From an uncultured Anaerolineaceae bacterium (GTDB lineage: Bacteria; Chloroflexota; Anaerolineae; Anaerolineales; Anaerolineaceae), in assembly GCA_937920255.1 (NCBI GenBank), contig CALDSL010000306.1, forward strand, positions 1-11,706: 11,706 bases of DNA. The letters run 5' to 3'. Below the pieces are notes generated by a model. It worked only from the letters and a program-made list of their open reading frames with translations. It had not been told where the DNA came from and did not search any database. Within the stretch, counting starts at the first letter, position 1. The number at the start of each line of letters is the position of its first letter. This document shows positions 9,533 through 11,706 of this stretch, in pieces. The position numbers and the translations under genes were made by a program.

Positions 9533-11605
9533 ATGGCACGACAATACCCGTTAGAGCGGTACCGAAATATTGGGATTATCGCCCACATTGATGCCGGTAA
9601 GACTACGACTACCGAGCGTATTTTGTTTTACACTGGTAAGACGTATCGTATCGGTTCAGTGGATGAAGGTACCACTGTAACGGACTGGATGGCCCAGGAG
9701 CGCGAACGCGGTATTACCATTGTATCTGCCGCGGTTTCCGCCGAGTGGAAGGGCTACCAGATCAACGTGATCGACACCCCCGGCCACATCGACTTCACCG
9801 CTGAAGTGCAGCGCTCGCTGCGCGTGCTGGATGGCGGCGTGGTCGTGTTTGACGCTGTGCAGGGCGTGGAGCCACAGAGCGAGACCGTCTGGCGACAGGC
9901 GGACCGCTACGGTGTCCCGCGCATCTGCTTCGCCAACAAGATGGACCGCATCGGCGCCTCGTATGAGCGCACGATCGAAAGCATCCGCCAGCGTCTGGGC
10001 GCCAACCCGATCGCCATGCAGGTTCCCATTGGCAGCGAATCCTCTTTCGTCGGCGTGGTCGATCTGCTCACGATGCAGGCGATTTACTGGGAAGATGAAA
10101 CCGGCCGCGAGCCGCGCTATGACGCCATTCCCGATGGCCTGCTGGAGCAGGCCAACCAGGCGCGCGCCCAGATGGTCGAACAGATCGCCGAGCTGGATGA
10201 CGATCTGCTGATGAAGTATCTGGAAGGCGAAGAAATCTCGGTCGATGAGCTGAAGGCTGCGCTACGACGCGCGGTCATCGGCAGTGTCGCCACCCCCATT
10301 TTCTGCGGTTCGTCGCTGAAGAACAAGGGCGTGCAGGCCGTGCTGGACGCGGTGATCGATTACCTGCCTTCGCCCGAAGATGTTCCCCCGGTTATCGGCA
10401 CACACCCCACCACTGGTGAGGAAGTACAGCGTCTTTCAGAAGATGATGAACCGTTGAGCGCGCTGGTCTTCAAGATCGTCACCGACCCGTACGTCGGCCG
10501 CCTGGCGTATTTCCGCGTGTATTCCGGCAAGATCACCTCGGGCACGATGGTGTACAACTCGTCGAAGGGCAAGCGCGAGCGTATTGGCCGTCTGCTACGC
10601 ATGTACGCCGACCGGCGCGAAGATATCCAGGAAGTCTTGGCGGGCGATATCGCCGCCGTGCTGGGCTTGAAGGAAAGCTTCACCGGCGATACCCTGTGCG
10701 ATCCGCAGTCGCCGGTACAGTTGGAGAACATCAGCTTCCCCGAACCCGTGATCTCGATCGCCGTTGAACCGAAGACCACCGCCGACCAGGATAAGATGGC
10801 CGAGGCGTTGCGCAAGCTTTCGGAAGAAGATCCCACATTCCGCGTCCAGACGGACGAGAACACCCAGCAGACGGTCATTTCCGGCATGGGCGAGCTTCAC
10901 CTGGATGTGCTGGTCGACCGCATGCTGCGCGAGTTTCGCGTGCAGGCTAATGTTGGCCGCCCGCGGGTGGCCTACCACGAAACGATCCGGCGGCCGGTAC
11001 CCAATTACAGTTATAAGTACGTCAAACAGAGTGGCGGCCACGGCCAGTACGGCCACGTTGTCTTCAACGTGGAACCGGGCGAGCCTGGCTCCGGCATTGT
11101 GTTTGAAAACAAAATTATCGGCGGCTCCATTCCGCGCGAGTACATTCCCGCGGTGGAAAAGGGTGTGAAAGAAGCCAGCGAAAGCGGTGTGCTGGCCGGT
11201 TATCCCGTCACCGATGTACACGTTCTCCTGACCGATGGGTCGTACCATGAAGTTGACTCCAGCGAAATGGCCTTCAAGATGGCGGCGATCTTTGCGTTCA
11301 AAGAAGCCTGCCAGAAGGGTGGCCCGGTGTTGCTGGAGCCGATCATGAAGGTTGAAGCAGTTATGCCAGAAGAGTATCTGGGCGAAGTTTTAGGCCAGTT
11401 GAATTCCCGCCGCGCCACCATCCTGGGGATGGAGCCGCGCCCGGGCAACGCACAGGCCATTCGCGCCCAGGTGCCCATGGCGGAAATGTTTGGGTACGCC
11501 ACGGAAATCCGTTCCGGTACCCAGGGCCGTGGTGTGTTCACCATGGAGTTTGACCACTATGCTCCTGTTTCTGAAACGGTGATGCAGAAGGTCCTGAATC
11601 AATAG
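9533..11605 (+). CDS. fusA: Translation elongation factor G
   Basis: This 690-residue translational GTPase moves tRNAs and mRNA through the ribosome and, with RRF, helps recycle ribosomes. The GTPase domain shows AHIDAGKT (17-24), RERGITI (57-63), DTPGH (81-85), NKMD (135-138) and the G5-like GSSLKNKG. Domains II-V follow in the usual order. Domain IV has SGGHGQYGHV and domain V has GMEPRPGNAQAIRAQVPMAEMFGYAT, ending in TMEFDHYAPV. The length and the conserved VDSSEMAFK block point to the canonical EF-G; none of the paralogous EF-G2 or TetM-like forms fits better. ATG 9533 is preceded by AAGGAA (9519-9524). It lies 33 nt after rpsG, behind a hairpin, and 49 nt before tuf in the standard str-operon order. 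Confidence 0.99.
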   Translation: MARQYPLERYRNIGIIAHIDAGKTTTTERILFYTGKTYRIGSVDEGTTVTDWMAQERERGITIVSAAVSAEWKGYQINVIDTPGHIDFTAEVQRSLRVLDGGVVVFDAVQGVEPQSETVWRQADRYGVPRICFANKMDRIGASYERTIESIRQRLGANPIAMQVPIGSESSFVGVVDLLTMQAIYWEDETGREPRYDAIPDGLLEQANQARAQMVEQIAELDDDLLMKYLEGEEISVDELKAALRRAVIGSVATPIFCGSSLKNKGVQAVLDAVIDYLPSPEDVPPVIGTHPTTGEEVQRLSEDDEPLSALVFKIVTDPYVGRLAYFRVYSGKITSGTMVYNSSKGKRERIGRLLRMYADRREDIQEVLAGDIAAVLGLKESFTGDTLCDPQSPVQLENISFPEPVISIAVEPKTTADQDKMAEALRKLSEEDPTFRVQTDENTQQTVISGMGELHLDVLVDRMLREFRVQANVGRPRVAYHETIRRPVPNYSYKYVKQSGGHGQYGHVVFNVEPGEPGSGIVFENKIIGGSIPREYIPAVEKGVKEASESGVLAGYPVTDVHVLLTDGSYHEVDSSEMAFKMAAIFAFKEACQKGGPVLLEPIMKVEAVMPEEYLGEVLGQLNSRRATILGMEPRPGNAQAIRAQVPMAEMFGYATEIRSGTQGRGVFTMEFDHYAPVSETVMQKVLNQ

Positions 11606-11654
11606 CACAATTTTCCAATCATCGATTGAAGGTCCTTAAGGAGATTTTGGTATC

Positions 11655-11706
11655 ATGGCGAAGCAAAAGTTTGACCGAAGCAAGCCGCACTTAAACATTG
11701 GCACGA
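11655..11706 (+). CDS. tuf: Translation elongation factor Tu, N-terminus (cut by window end)
   Basis: The first 17 codons read MAKQKFDRSKPHLNIGT, the typical EF-Tu start just before the P-loop GHVDHGKT, which lies beyond the window. AAGGAG (11638-11643) is 11 nt upstream, slightly far. The position directly after fusA matches the conserved str operon rpsL-rpsG-fusA-tuf, so the assignment is firm despite the short fragment. Confidence 0.97.
   Translation, partial: MAKQKFDRSKPHLNIGT

Noticed and set aside
11587..11641. Direct repeat GAAGGTCCT at 11587-11595 and 11628-11636, and the palindrome CCTTAAGG at 11634-11641, between fusA and tuf.
   Set aside because: The repeat is only 9 nt and one copy is inside fusA coding sequence. 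The palindrome overlaps the tuf ribosome binding site but is too short to claim a function.

Overview
The window most likely comes from a Chloroflexota bacterium, probably of the Anaerolineae type. This is inferred from the overall look of RpoB, S12, S7 and EF-G, the long Gram-positive-like form of S12, and GC-rich coding sequence combined with consensus sigma-70-type promoters. No phylogenetic test could be run. All convincing genes are on the + strand.

Region 1 (1-143) holds what may be the tail of an upstream gene, followed by a clear intrinsic terminator. Region 2 (about 186-4274) is a tightly spaced accessory operon. It encodes a small protein resembling a degenerate serine-recombinase catalytic domain, a tandem-GNAT acetyltransferase, a HAD-superfamily hydrolase, a 12-TM MFS transporter and a YfcE/MJ0936-type metallophosphoesterase. 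Gaps are 19-26 nt and the last two genes overlap by one base (TAATG). The genes look like a small-molecule modification/export group, but no substrate can be read from the sequence.

Region 3 (4275-8370) is rpoB with its own extended -10 promoter and a roughly 125-nt leader carrying two hairpins. RpoB is full length and has all core motifs. It also carries a roughly 115-residue insertion near its C-terminus, built from about 26-residue tryptophan-anchored repeats. rpoC does not follow rpoB, and rplKAJL does not precede it.

Region 4 (8371-11706) is the str operon rpsL-rpsG-fusA-tuf (tuf cut by the window end). It is driven by a near-consensus promoter (TTGACG-17-TATAAT with TGN) immediately after rpoB, and a roughly 156-nt structured leader precedes rpsL. 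Perfect hairpins enclose the stop codons of rpoB and rpsG, the second ending just before the fusA ribosome binding site.

Points most worth following up are the RpoB repeat insertion, the split of rpoB from rpoC with rpoB joined to the str operon, the structured rpsL leader, and the apparently inactive recombinase-fold protein heading the accessory operon.
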